DNA of 11,305 nucleotides, from assembly GCA_903921135.1 (NCBI GenBank), contig CAIXOY010000441.1, forward strand, positions 1 through 11,305, given 5' to 3'. A program made the position numbers and the translations under genes. This DNA is from an uncultured Gammaproteobacteria bacterium. Its GTDB lineage: Bacteria > Pseudomonadota > Gammaproteobacteria > Pseudomonadales > UBA5518. This document shows, piece by piece, positions 1-7,633 of the stretch. The notes under the pieces were generated by a model. The model did not search any database, was not told the DNA's origin, and worked only from the letters and a program-made list of their open reading frames with translations. Position 1 is the stretch's first letter, and each line of letters opens with the position of its first letter.

Positions 1-1046
1 ACCGCGATCTCGCAGGCCTGGCCGACTGCAACGAAGAACTCGACCGCGTGGTGGGGCAGGTGCTCGCGCGCAGGCCCGAGGTGAAAACCGTTTTCCTGGT
101 GGGATCCTGCCCCTCTGAAGTGATCAAGCTCGACCTCGCAAACGCTGCCGGCCGCCTCGCACGGGCCTACGAAGGCCGCGTGCGCTTCGTCGATTACTCG
201 GGCAGTGGCATCGAAACCACCTTCACGCAGGGCGAAGACAGCTGCCTGCAGAGTCTGGCCGCCAGCCTCCCGGTCGCAAAAGCGGGCGAGCGCTCCTTGC
301 TGGTGGTGGGCACGCTGTCGGATGTGGTGGAAGAGCAGTTCATCCGCCTTTTCGACGAGTTGGGCATCGGCCCGGTGAGGTTCTTCCCCGGCCGCAGCGC
401 AGGCGATCTGCCGGCGGTGGGCCCGGACACGCTCATGCTGCTGGCACAGCCCTACGTGGGCGGCGCGGCACGCACGCTGATCGAGCGGGGAGCGACCTTG
501 CTGCCCGCGCCCTACCCCTACGGCGCCGAAGGCACGCGTGACTGGCTGCAAGCTGCCGCGAGCGCCTGGAACGTGCCGGCCGAGACCTTCGCCCGTGTGA
601 TCGAGGCGCCACTTGCCCGCGCACGGCGCGCCGTGGCACCGCACCGCGAGGCACTCGCCGGCAAGCGCATCAGCTTCCTGCCCGACTCGCAGCTCGAGAT
701 TCCGCTCGCGCGCTTCCTGAACCGCGAATGCGGGATGGATCTGGTCGAGGTGTGCACGCCTTTCCTCGATCAGCAGATCCTGTCCGCGGAGATGCCGCTG
801 CTCCCCGAAGGAACACGCCTTACCGAAGGCCAGCATCTCGATCCGCAGCTCGATCGCGTGCGCGCCGATCGCCCGGATCTCACCGTGTGCGGGCTCGGCA
901 TCGCCAACCCGCTCGAGGCCGAAGGGCTGCGCACCAAGTGGTCGATCGAACTCGTGTTCACGCCCACGCAGGGGTTCGACCAGGCAGGGGATCTTGCCGG
1001 CCTGTTCACGCGCCCGCTCTCACGCACCGCGAAGCTCCGGGTCTAA
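1..1046 (+). CDS. bchN: Light-independent protochlorophyllide reductase subunit N, 5' partial
   Basis: BchN pairs with BchB as the NB-protein, the catalytic half of dark-operative protochlorophyllide reductase, which reduces ring D of protochlorophyllide to chlorophyllide in the cytoplasm. The frame is open to the left edge: the first readable codons (from base 3) give RDLAGLADCNEELDRVV, so the gene starts outside the window. A GTG at 48 is internal, not the start. About 347 C-terminal residues are visible against a usual family length near 420-430, so roughly 80 are missing. The motif FLVGSCPSEVIKLDL carries the third of three cysteines that, with an Asp of BchB, hold the catalytic [4Fe-4S] cluster; the other two should lie in the missing part. 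The TAA stop at 1044-1046 is 4 nt before bchB, implying co-transcription. The family is recognised from sequence; the cluster role is known for the family. Confidence 0.95.
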   Translation, partial: RDLAGLADCNEELDRVVGQVLARRPEVKTVFLVGSCPSEVIKLDLANAAGRLARAYEGRVRFVDYSGSGIETTFTQGEDSCLQSLAASLPVAKAGERSLLVVGTLSDVVEEQFIRLFDELGIGPVRFFPGRSAGDLPAVGPDTLMLLAQPYVGGAARTLIERGATLLPAPYPYGAEGTRDWLQAAASAWNVPAETFARVIEAPLARARRAVAPHREALAGKRISFLPDSQLEIPLARFLNRECGMDLVEVCTPFLDQQILSAEMPLLPEGTRLTEGQHLDPQLDRVRADRPDLTVCGLGIANPLEAEGLRTKWSIELVFTPTQGFDQAGDLAGLFTRPLSRTAKLRV

Positions 1047-1050
1047 GCAC

Positions 1051-2643
1051 ATGGAACTGAGTTTCTGGACTTACGAAGGGCCACCGCACGTCGGAGCGAT
1101 CCGTGTCGTGGCCTCGATGAAAGGCGTGCACCTGATGCTGCACGCGCCGCAGGGCGATACCTACGCCGATCTGCTCTTCACCATGATCGAGCGCCAGAAC
1201 AAGCGCCCGCCCGTGACCTACACGACATTCCAGGCGCGGGATCTGGGCTCGAACACCGCAGAGCTCGTGATCCGCACGCTGCGCGAGACGGCAGAGCGCT
1301 TCAAGCCCGATGTGCTGCTGGTGGGGGATTCCTGCACCGCCGAACTGCTGCAGGACCAGCCGGGTTCGCTCGCCGCCGGCGCGTCGCTCGGCGTGCCGGT
1401 GATACCGGTGGAAATGCTCGCCTACTCCCGCAAGGAGAACTGGGGCGCCAGCGAAACCTTCTACCACCTGGTGCGCGGCCTGCTCGGCGGCCGCGCCAAA
1501 CAGGCCCCTGCAACGCGCCCCGAGCGCGCGGCGGGCACCCGTCCGCGTGTCAACCTGCTCGGCCCCACCGCGCTCGGCTTCCGCTGCCGCGACGACATCA
1601 TCGAAGTGACACGCTTGCTCGCCTCGATCGGCGTGGACGTGAACGTGGTGGCGCCGCTCGGTGCGACTGCGGCAGACCTGCTGCGCATCCCTGACGCAGA
1701 CGCCAACGTGAGCCTGTATCCGGAAGTGTCGGACACCATCTGCACCTGGCTGCAGCGCAGCTTCCGCCAGCCCGTGATCCGCACGGTGCCGATCGGCGTG
1801 GGTGCCACCCGGGACTTCCTGGCCGAAGTAGCACGCGTCTGCGGCGTGGACGCATCCGAGGCGATTGCGGCTGCGGAGTGCCGGCTGCCCTGGTACTCGC
1901 GCTCGGTGGACTCCACCTACCTCACCGGCAAACGCGTCTTCGTTTTCGGCGATGCCACGCACGCTGTTGCGGCAGCCCGTATCGCGCGTGATGAACTCGG
2001 CTTCGAAGTGGTGGGCATCGGCACCTACGCACGCGAGCAGGCGCGCGAAATCCGCGCCGCCGCGAAAGAATACGGCCTGGAAGCGCTGATCACCGAAGAC
2101 TACCTGCAGGTGGAACAGCGCGTCGCCGAACTGCAGCCCGAGCTCGTACTCGGCACGCAGATGGAGCGTCACATCGCCAAGCGCCTCGGCATTCCCTGCG
2201 CCGTCATTTCGACGCCTGCGCACGTGCAGGACTACCCCGCGCGTTACTCGCCGCAGATGGGCTTCGAAGGCGCCAACGTGATCTTCGACACCTGGGTGCA
2301 CCCGCTCATGATGGGGCTGGAAGAGCACCTGCTGGTGATGTTCCGCGAAGACTTCGAATTCAACGATACGGCCACGCCCTCGCATCTCGGGCCCGGCCAT
2401 GCCGGCGGCCGTCGCGACGCGCCGGAGGTGACCGTCGCCGAACCCGTCGCAGCCGCCGCCCCCTCGGGCCCGATTGTCGTGTGCTGGGACACCGGCGCCG
2501 AGAAAGAGCTGCGCAAGATCCCCTTCTTCGTGCGCGGCAAGGCCAAGCGCAACACGGAGCAATTCGCGCAGGAGCGCGGCGTGGCCACGATCAGCATCGA
2601 AACCCTTTACGAAGCCAAAGCGCATTTCAGCCGCCAGGCCTGA
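1051..2643 (+). CDS. bchB: Light-independent protochlorophyllide reductase subunit B
   Basis: BchB is the partner of BchN in the NB-protein of dark-operative protochlorophyllide reductase and forms much of the substrate pocket. The ATG at 1051 opens the diagnostic N-terminus MELSFWTYEGPPHVGAIRV, followed by HAPQGDTYADLLFTMIER. The predicted 530 residues match the family. Asp36, in APQGD, falls at the position of the unusual aspartate ligand of the NB [4Fe-4S] cluster. Asp287, in SRSVDSTYLTGKRVF, is probably the conserved catalytic proton-donor aspartate; this is by motif, not alignment. An Ala/Pro-rich linker near residues 440-470 leads to the small C-terminal domain conserved in this family (about 480-528, KELRKIPFFVRGKAKRNTE). 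The Shine-Dalgarno site is weak, so translation is probably coupled to bchN 4 nt upstream. bchL follows after 12 nt; bchH, often placed between them, is absent. Confidence 0.97.
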   Translation: MELSFWTYEGPPHVGAIRVVASMKGVHLMLHAPQGDTYADLLFTMIERQNKRPPVTYTTFQARDLGSNTAELVIRTLRETAERFKPDVLLVGDSCTAELLQDQPGSLAAGASLGVPVIPVEMLAYSRKENWGASETFYHLVRGLLGGRAKQAPATRPERAAGTRPRVNLLGPTALGFRCRDDIIEVTRLLASIGVDVNVVAPLGATAADLLRIPDADANVSLYPEVSDTICTWLQRSFRQPVIRTVPIGVGATRDFLAEVARVCGVDASEAIAAAECRLPWYSRSVDSTYLTGKRVFVFGDATHAVAAARIARDELGFEVVGIGTYAREQAREIRAAAKEYGLEALITEDYLQVEQRVAELQPELVLGTQMERHIAKRLGIPCAVISTPAHVQDYPARYSPQMGFEGANVIFDTWVHPLMMGLEEHLLVMFREDFEFNDTATPSHLGPGHAGGRRDAPEVTVAEPVAAAAPSGPIVVCWDTGAEKELRKIPFFVRGKAKRNTEQFAQERGVATISIETLYEAKAHFSRQA

Positions 2644-2655
2644 GGACAACCAAAC

Positions 2656-3570
2656 ATGAACATGCCGAACAACAACATCCCCGTGCGCATCATGGACGCC
2701 GCCGGCGGGGGTGACGGCGAGGGCAGCCTGCAGGTGCACCTCGACGACCAGATCGATGTGGGACAAGCCAAGATCTTCGCCGTCTACGGCAAAGGCGGGA
2801 TCGGCAAGAGCACCACCTCCTCGAATCTCTCGGTGGCCTTCTCCAAGCTCGGCAAGCGGGTCATCCAGATCGGTTGCGATCCGAAGCACGACTCCACCTT
2901 CACGCTCACCAAGTGCCTGGTGCCGACCGTGATCGACGCGCTCGAGGCGGTGGAATTCCACGCGGAAGAACTGCGCGTCGAGGACTTCGTCTACGAGGGC
3001 TACAACGGCGTGATGTGCGTGGAGGCGGGCGGCCCGCCCGCAGGCACCGGTTGCGGCGGCTATGTGGTGGGCCAGACCGTGAAGCTCCTGAAACAGCACC
3101 ACCTGCTGGAAGACTCCGACGTCGTGATCTTCGACGTGCTGGGTGATGTGGTCTGCGGCGGCTTTGCCTCTCCCCTGCAGCACGCCGAGCGTGCGCTGGT
3201 AGTGACGGCAAACGATTTCGACTCGATCTTCGCGATGAACCGGATCGCTACCGCCATACAGGCCAAGTCGAAGAACTACGGCGTGCGCCTCGGCGGCGTG
3301 ATCGCAAACCGCAGCGCGAAGACCGACGAAATCGACCGCTTCAACGCCGCGGTGGGACTCAAGCGCGTAGCGCACTTCCCTGACCTCGACATCATCCGCC
3401 GCAGCCGCCTGAAGAAATCCACGCTCTTCGAAATGCCGGCCTCGGAAGAACTCGAGCGCGTGCAGCAGGAATACCTCGACCTCGCCGCACGCCTCTGGGC
3501 GGGCACGGATCCGCTGCCGGTGACGCCGATGAAAGACCGCGACCTCTTCGACTTCCTGGGTTTCGACTGA
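2656..3570 (+). CDS. bchL: Light-independent protochlorophyllide reductase iron-sulfur ATPase
   Basis: BchL is the NifH-like L-protein dimer that hydrolyses ATP and passes electrons to BchN-BchB. The 304-residue product has a P-loop at residues 44-53 (YGKGGIGKST), the signature GCDPKHDSTFTLT, and two cysteines, Cys133 (AGTGCGGYVVGQ) and Cys167 (GDVVCGGFASPL). These are 34 residues apart, the same spacing as the [4Fe-4S] ligands Cys97 and Cys131 of the characterised Rhodobacter sphaeroides BchL. The N-terminal extension of about 40 residues before the P-loop is usual for purple bacterial BchL. The ATG at 2656 has a good ribosome binding site, GAGGA at 2642-2646, overlapping the bchB stop; an ATG at 2662 is a less likely alternative. 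The TGA stop shares its last base with the bchM start. All three enzyme subunits are therefore encoded together. Confidence 0.98.
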   Translation: MNMPNNNIPVRIMDAAGGGDGEGSLQVHLDDQIDVGQAKIFAVYGKGGIGKSTTSSNLSVAFSKLGKRVIQIGCDPKHDSTFTLTKCLVPTVIDALEAVEFHAEELRVEDFVYEGYNGVMCVEAGGPPAGTGCGGYVVGQTVKLLKQHHLLEDSDVVIFDVLGDVVCGGFASPLQHAERALVVTANDFDSIFAMNRIATAIQAKSKNYGVRLGGVIANRSAKTDEIDRFNAAVGLKRVAHFPDLDIIRRSRLKKSTLFEMPASEELERVQQEYLDLAARLWAGTDPLPVTPMKDRDLFDFLGFD

Positions 3571-4271
3571 TGGGTACCGCACGTTACGAACAACGCCGCT
3601 CCGAGATCGAGACCTACTTCGACCGTACGGCCGCTGCCGCGTGGTCAGCGCTCACCTCCACCGATCCGGTGGGGCGCATCCGCCAGACCGTGCGCGCCGG
3701 GCGTGACCGCATGCGCCAGACGCTGCTCGACTGCTTGCCGGCCGATCTCTCGGGCATGCGTTTGCTGGACGCAGGCTGCGGCACCGGAGCGCTCGCCGTT
3801 GAGGCTGCACGCCGTGGCGCGAACGTGGTGGCCATCGATCTCTCGCCCACGCTGGTGGAACTCGCCCGCGAGCGCCTGCCCTCGGACATCGATGGCGCGA
3901 CCATCGAGTTCCGCGTCGGCGACATGTCAGCGCCGGATCTCGGCCGCTTCGACTACGCGGTGGCGATGGACTCCCTGATCCACTACGACACCACCGACGC
4001 CGTCAGCGCCGTGGCGCGGATCGCCGAACGCGTGGACCGCGGCATCGTGTTCACCTTCGCGCCGTGGAACCCGCTACTCGGGGTCATGCACGCTGCCGGG
4101 CGGGCCTTCCCGCGCGCCAACCGTGCGCCCTCCATCGTGCCGGTGGCGGAGCGCGCGCTATGGAAAGCGCTGGACGAGCACCCTGACCTCCGTGACTGGA
4201 GCCGCGGCCGCAGCGAGCGGATCAAGAGCGGTTTCTACACCTCGCAGGCCTGCGAGTTGCGACATCGATGA
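3570..4271 (+). CDS. bchM: Mg-protoporphyrin IX O-methyltransferase
   Basis: BchM transfers a methyl group from S-adenosylmethionine to the ring-C propionate of Mg-protoporphyrin IX, the step after magnesium insertion. The 233-residue product has the family N-terminal signature YFDRTAAAAWSALTSTDPVG near residues 16-35. SAM-binding motif I is LLDAGCGTG at 65-73, with the acidic end of strand 2 at VVAID. The C-terminus (SGFYTSQACELRHR) is typical of the family, and the length is normal. Both ends overlap neighbours: its ATG shares a base with the bchL stop (TGATG), and its TGA lies within an ATGA overlap with lhaA, so translation is probably coupled through the operon. Its substrate is made by Mg-chelatase, whose large subunit gene bchH is not in the usual nearby position. 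Confidence 0.96.
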   Translation: MGTARYEQRRSEIETYFDRTAAAAWSALTSTDPVGRIRQTVRAGRDRMRQTLLDCLPADLSGMRLLDAGCGTGALAVEAARRGANVVAIDLSPTLVELARERLPSDIDGATIEFRVGDMSAPDLGRFDYAVAMDSLIHYDTTDAVSAVARIAERVDRGIVFTFAPWNPLLGVMHAAGRAFPRANRAPSIVPVAERALWKALDEHPDLRDWSRGRSERIKSGFYTSQACELRHR

Positions 4272-5704
4272 AATCCCGCACCACCACACCAGGGTCTTCG
4301 CTGCCCCGCGTGCAGTTCAGCACGCGGTTCCTGCCGTTCGCGGATGCCGCGACGGCGGATCTGCCCATGGGCAGATTGCTGCGGCTGTCGCTGTTCCAGG
4401 TGTCGGTGGGCATGGCGGTGGTGCTGCTGAACGGCACGCTGAACCGCGTGATGGTCGTCGAGATGGGCGTACAGGCCTGGCTGGTGTCGTTGATGGTGTC
4501 TCTGCCCTTGCTGTTCGCACCGCTGCGCGCGCTGATCGGTCATCGCTCAGACCAGCACCGCTCCTACCTCGGCTGGCGCCGCGTGCCCTACATCTGGGGC
4601 GGCACGATGGCGCAGTTCGGCGGGCTCTCGATCATGCCCTTCGCGCTCATCCTCCTCTCAGGCGACAACCGGGGGCCGGAATGGCTGGGGCCGCTGTCCT
4701 CGGCGCTCGCCTTCCTGCTGGTGGGCATCGGCCTGCACACAGTGCAGACAGCAGGCCTCGCGCTGGCGACAGACCTCGCCACCGAGAAAACCCGCCCCCG
4801 CGTGGTAGCGCTCCTGTACGTGATGCTGCTGGTGGGTACCATCGTGAGCTCCGCCGCGTTCTCGTTCGCGCTCGCGGATTTCAGCCAGATGCAGTTGATC
4901 AAGGTCGTGCAGGCCGCGGCCCTCGCCACGATGGTGCTGAACGTGATCGCGCTCTGGAAACAGGAGCCGCGCAACCCCGTACTGACGGCGCCCGGGCGTG
5001 CACGCACCGCCTTCCTCGAGTCATGGCGTGAATTCCGCGCCGGCCCGCGCTCGCTGCGCCTGCTGCTCGCCGTCGGCCTCGGCACGGCCGGCTTCAGCAT
5101 GCAGGACATCCTGCTCGAGCCGTACGGCGGCCAGATCCTGGGCCTGTCGGTGAGCGCCACCACGGGTCTCACTGCCATCCTCGCGCTGGGCACGCTCGCG
5201 GCCTTCGCGCTCGCCTCGCGCCGCCTCGACCGCGGCGACGATCCGGTTCGCCTTGCCGGCTACGGCGCGGTGGTGGGCATTTTCGCGTTCGCCGCCGTGG
5301 TGCTCAGCGCACCGCTCGACTCACCACTGCTGTTCCGCATCGGCACCGGGATGATCGGTTTCGGTGGCGGCTTGTTCGCCGTGGGCACACTCACAGCCTG
5401 CATGGCACTCACCGACAGTGGCCAGAACGGCCTTGCGCTCGGCGCCTGGGGCGCGGTGACGGCCACAGCCACCGGCACCGCCATCGCGCTCGGCGGCGCG
5501 ATGCGCGACACGATTTCGCAGATGGCAGCGAGCGGTGCGCTCGGGCCGGCCCTGAGCGGGCCAGCCACGGGCTACGGCGCTGTCTATCACACCGAGATAT
5601 TGGTGCTGTTCGCGGCACTGATTGCAGTAGGACCGCTCGTTCGCCGCCCGGGCGAGCGGACGGTCGCCACACCCGGCTTCCGCCTGGCTGATTTTCCGGG
5701 CTAA
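4268..5704 (+). CDS. lhaA: LH1 assembly protein, PucC/LhaA-type major facilitator family
   Basis: LhaA is an inner-membrane protein of the bacteriochlorophyll-delivery (PucC) branch of the major facilitator superfamily. Family members are needed for light-harvesting 1 assembly, possibly by handing pigment to the alpha/beta polypeptides. The 478-residue product is strongly hydrophobic with about 12 likely membrane spans. It carries recognisable family motifs: DLPMGRLLRLSLFQVSVGMA, NGTLNRVMVVEMG (about 55-67), and a charged loop at 91-110 containing HRSD, HRS and LGWRRVPYIW. The ATG at 4268 overlaps the bchM stop by 4 nt and has no strong Shine-Dalgarno site, consistent with coupled translation. 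Its place between bchM and puhA is the classic superoperon position, which favours LhaA over a PucC dedicated to LH2. Confidence 0.93.
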   Translation: MKSRTTTPGSSLPRVQFSTRFLPFADAATADLPMGRLLRLSLFQVSVGMAVVLLNGTLNRVMVVEMGVQAWLVSLMVSLPLLFAPLRALIGHRSDQHRSYLGWRRVPYIWGGTMAQFGGLSIMPFALILLSGDNRGPEWLGPLSSALAFLLVGIGLHTVQTAGLALATDLATEKTRPRVVALLYVMLLVGTIVSSAAFSFALADFSQMQLIKVVQAAALATMVLNVIALWKQEPRNPVLTAPGRARTAFLESWREFRAGPRSLRLLLAVGLGTAGFSMQDILLEPYGGQILGLSVSATTGLTAILALGTLAAFALASRRLDRGDDPVRLAGYGAVVGIFAFAAVVLSAPLDSPLLFRIGTGMIGFGGGLFAVGTLTACMALTDSGQNGLALGAWGAVTATATGTAIALGGAMRDTISQMAASGALGPALSGPATGYGAVYHTEILVLFAALIAVGPLVRRPGERTVATPGFRLADFPG

Positions 5705-5732
5705 TACCTGCTCTAACTGAGGAGACCTCGCC

Positions 5733-6494
5733 ATGACAACAGGAGCAATCACCGGCTACATCGATGTGGCCCAACTCGTCCTTTACGTGTTCTGGATTTT
5801 CTTCATCGGCCTGGTGATTTACCTGCGCCGTGAAGACAAGCGCGAGGGCTATCCGCTGGAAGCGGAAGGCTCGAGCCGCGTGCGCGTCGTGGGCTTCCCC
5901 GACCTGCCCGAACCCAAGACATTCGTGCTGCCGCACGGCGGCGGCACCCGCGTGGTACCGCGCGTGGAAGCCAAAGGCTACGACCTCGCTGCCAAGCCCA
6001 CCTCGCCCTACCCCGGTTCGCCCCTGCACCCCACGGGCAACCCGATGGTCGATGGCGTAGGCCCCGGCGCCTGGGCGATCCGCCCGGATGTGCCCGATCT
6101 CTCGCACGAAGGCACGCCGCGGATCATCCCGATGCGCGTCGCCAAGGGCTGGTCGGTGGATGGACGCGACCCGAACCCGATCGGCCTCCCCGTACTGGGT
6201 GCCGACGGCGCGCAGGGCGGCACCGTGGTGGATGTGTGGGTCGACCAGGGCGAGCCGCAGATCCGCTACCTCGAACTCGACGCCAGCGGCCGCCGCATCC
6301 TGCTGCCCATCACGCTCGCACGCGTGGGCAAGGACAGCGTGGCCGTCAAGTCGATCCTCGGCAGCCAGTTCGCGAACGTGCCCGGCCTCTCCAACCCGGA
6401 GCAGGTCACGCTGCAGGAAGAAGACCGCATCACCGCCTACTACGGCAGCGGTCACCTCTATGCAACGGCTGAGCGCTCGGAGCCGCTGGTATGA
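5733..6494 (+). CDS. puhA: Photosynthetic reaction centre H subunit
   Basis: PuhA caps the cytoplasmic face of the reaction centre and shapes proton delivery to the secondary quinone. The 253-residue product has the expected layout: a short N-terminus, one membrane helix (about residues 10-32, VAQLVLYVFWIFFIGLVIYL), then a charged stretch (RREDKREGYPLE) and a large soluble domain. Glu174, in VDQGEPQIRYLEL, occupies the position of Glu173, known in Rhodobacter as part of the QB proton pathway. The ATG at 5733 follows a strong ribosome binding site (GAGGAGA, 5719-5725). The 28-nt gap after lhaA is the largest inside the operon up to puhE, and the strong site suggests independent, high translation. 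The stop overlaps puhB as ATGA. Confidence 0.98.
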   Translation: MTTGAITGYIDVAQLVLYVFWIFFIGLVIYLRREDKREGYPLEAEGSSRVRVVGFPDLPEPKTFVLPHGGGTRVVPRVEAKGYDLAAKPTSPYPGSPLHPTGNPMVDGVGPGAWAIRPDVPDLSHEGTPRIIPMRVAKGWSVDGRDPNPIGLPVLGADGAQGGTVVDVWVDQGEPQIRYLELDASGRRILLPITLARVGKDSVAVKSILGSQFANVPGLSNPEQVTLQEEDRITAYYGSGHLYATAERSEPLV

Positions 6495-7129
6495 CCGAAT
6501 ACGAAGAAGAGCCGATCCGCGGTCTGCCAGGTTACCTCCCGGCAGGCGAACAGATCGTCTGGCAGGGCGAGCCGCAGTGGCGCGCCCTGTCACGGCGGGT
6601 ATTCCACACCCGCAAGGTGGCGCTCTACTTCGGCGTACTGATGCTCGCCAGCGCCGCACAGCGCATCACCGCGGGGCAGTCGCTGCCGGAAATCGCCGGC
6701 AGCGTTGCGTGGCAGTTCGCACTGGGCGCGGTGTCGGTGGGCATACTCACCTTGCTCGCCTGGCTCTATGCGCGCAGCACGGTCTACACCATCACCAACC
6801 GGCGGATCGTGATGCGCTTCGGCGTGGCGCTTCCCATGATGGTGAACATCCCTTGGGATCGCATCGAGTCGGCGGCTTTCCGCAGCTTCGCGGACGGTAA
6901 CGGTGACATCGCGCTCACACCCACGGCGAAGGGACGGGTGTCGTACTGGACGATCTGGCCGCACGCGCGGCCGTGGCGTTTCAGCCCGGTGCAGCCGTCA
7001 CTGCGTGGCATCGACGATGCCGCACGTGTGGCGGAACTGATCTCGGGCGCCGTCGCCGGACAGCCTGCCGCGCAGACGGGCAGGGACGAACAAGCCGACT
7101 GGTCACACGGCGCAACTGCGACGGCCTGA
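6491..7129 (+). CDS. puhB: Photosynthetic complex assembly protein PuhB
   Basis: PuhB is a membrane protein needed for efficient reaction-centre assembly in Rhodobacter. The 212-residue product starts with the family signature EEEPIRGLPGYLPAGE and WQGEP. It has two hydrophobic segments (about 43-62 and 72-98), then a bacterial PH-like region with STVYTITNRRIVMRFGVALP and IPWDRIESAAF. A Gln/Ala-rich tail follows and is probably disordered. The start is fixed by the ATGA overlap with puhA. Its place between puhA and puhC agrees with the assignment. The molecular mechanism of the family is not well defined, so only a general assembly role is given. Confidence 0.94.
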   Translation: MTEYEEEPIRGLPGYLPAGEQIVWQGEPQWRALSRRVFHTRKVALYFGVLMLASAAQRITAGQSLPEIAGSVAWQFALGAVSVGILTLLAWLYARSTVYTITNRRIVMRFGVALPMMVNIPWDRIESAAFRSFADGNGDIALTPTAKGRVSYWTIWPHARPWRFSPVQPSLRGIDDAARVAELISGAVAGQPAAQTGRDEQADWSHGATATA

Positions 7130-7147
7130 ACCCCGTCAGGAGGATCC

Positions 7148-7621
7148 ATGAGTCACTCGCACGCCCATTCGCACGCACAGGAACAGGTGCCCAAAGGAGC
7201 CTTGCTCGGCATTGGCGGGCTCATCCTGTTCTCGTTACTGCTGGTGTCCGCCGCGCGGCTCACGGGCTACCGGACGGGCGAAGAGACACCCAGCCCGGTC
7301 ATGGAAAGCAGGGAACTGCGTTTCGATGATGCAGCCGGCGGCGTGATCCACGTGTACGAGTGGGACAGCGGCGCGACCCTCGCCACCTACGCGCCGGGCA
7401 CGGAGAACTTCGTGCGCGGCGTGCTGCGCGGACTCGTCCGCGAGCGTCGCAGCCGGGAGATTGGCGGGGAGATCCCGTTCGTCGTCGCGCGGCATCAGGA
7501 TGGCGCACTGACACTCGAAGACCCCGCCACCGGACGACGCATCAATCTGTGGGCGTTCGGACCCGACAACGCGCGCTCCTTCGCGCGTCTGCTCGAGGCG
7601 CTGCAACCGGAACCGGGCTGA
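7148..7621 (+). CDS. puhC: Photosynthetic complex assembly protein PuhC
   Basis: PuhC is a small membrane-anchored protein that supports reaction-centre/LH1 organisation in purple bacteria. The 157-residue product has a short cytoplasmic N-terminus with four histidines at alternate positions (His3, 5, 7, 9), one membrane span (about 17-40, ALLGIGGLILFSLLLVSAA), and a C-terminal domain, probably periplasmic. That domain contains LRFDDAAGGVIHVYEW, FVRGVLRGLVRERR and INLWAFGPDNARSFARLLEAL, which match the family. AGGAGG at 7138-7143 lies only 4 nt before the ATG, a close but usable ribosome binding site. The histidine-rich start could bind a metal, but no function is known for it. puhE follows after 12 nt, with no acsF between them. 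Confidence 0.93.
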   Translation: MSHSHAHSHAQEQVPKGALLGIGGLILFSLLLVSAARLTGYRTGEETPSPVMESRELRFDDAAGGVIHVYEWDSGATLATYAPGTENFVRGVLRGLVRERRSREIGGEIPFVVARHQDGALTLEDPATGRRINLWAFGPDNARSFARLLEALQPEPG

Positions 7622-7633
7622 GCCCTGCCGTTC

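Noticed and set aside
1006..3582. An 858-codon open frame on the minus strand opposite bchB and bchL
   Set aside because: It lies antisense to two certain genes. Its length comes from GC-rich third positions that remove stops from the opposing frame. The translation is His/Arg/Ala-rich with no recognisable domain.
4123..5031. A 302-codon plus-strand frame overlapping bchM and lhaA
   Set aside because: It is out of frame with both supported genes, is Arg/Ala/Pro-rich, and has no recognisable motif.
5409..6659. A 416-codon minus-strand frame opposite lhaA, puhA and puhB
   Set aside because: It spans the junctions of three clear plus-strand genes and shows no family features; a codon-bias shadow.
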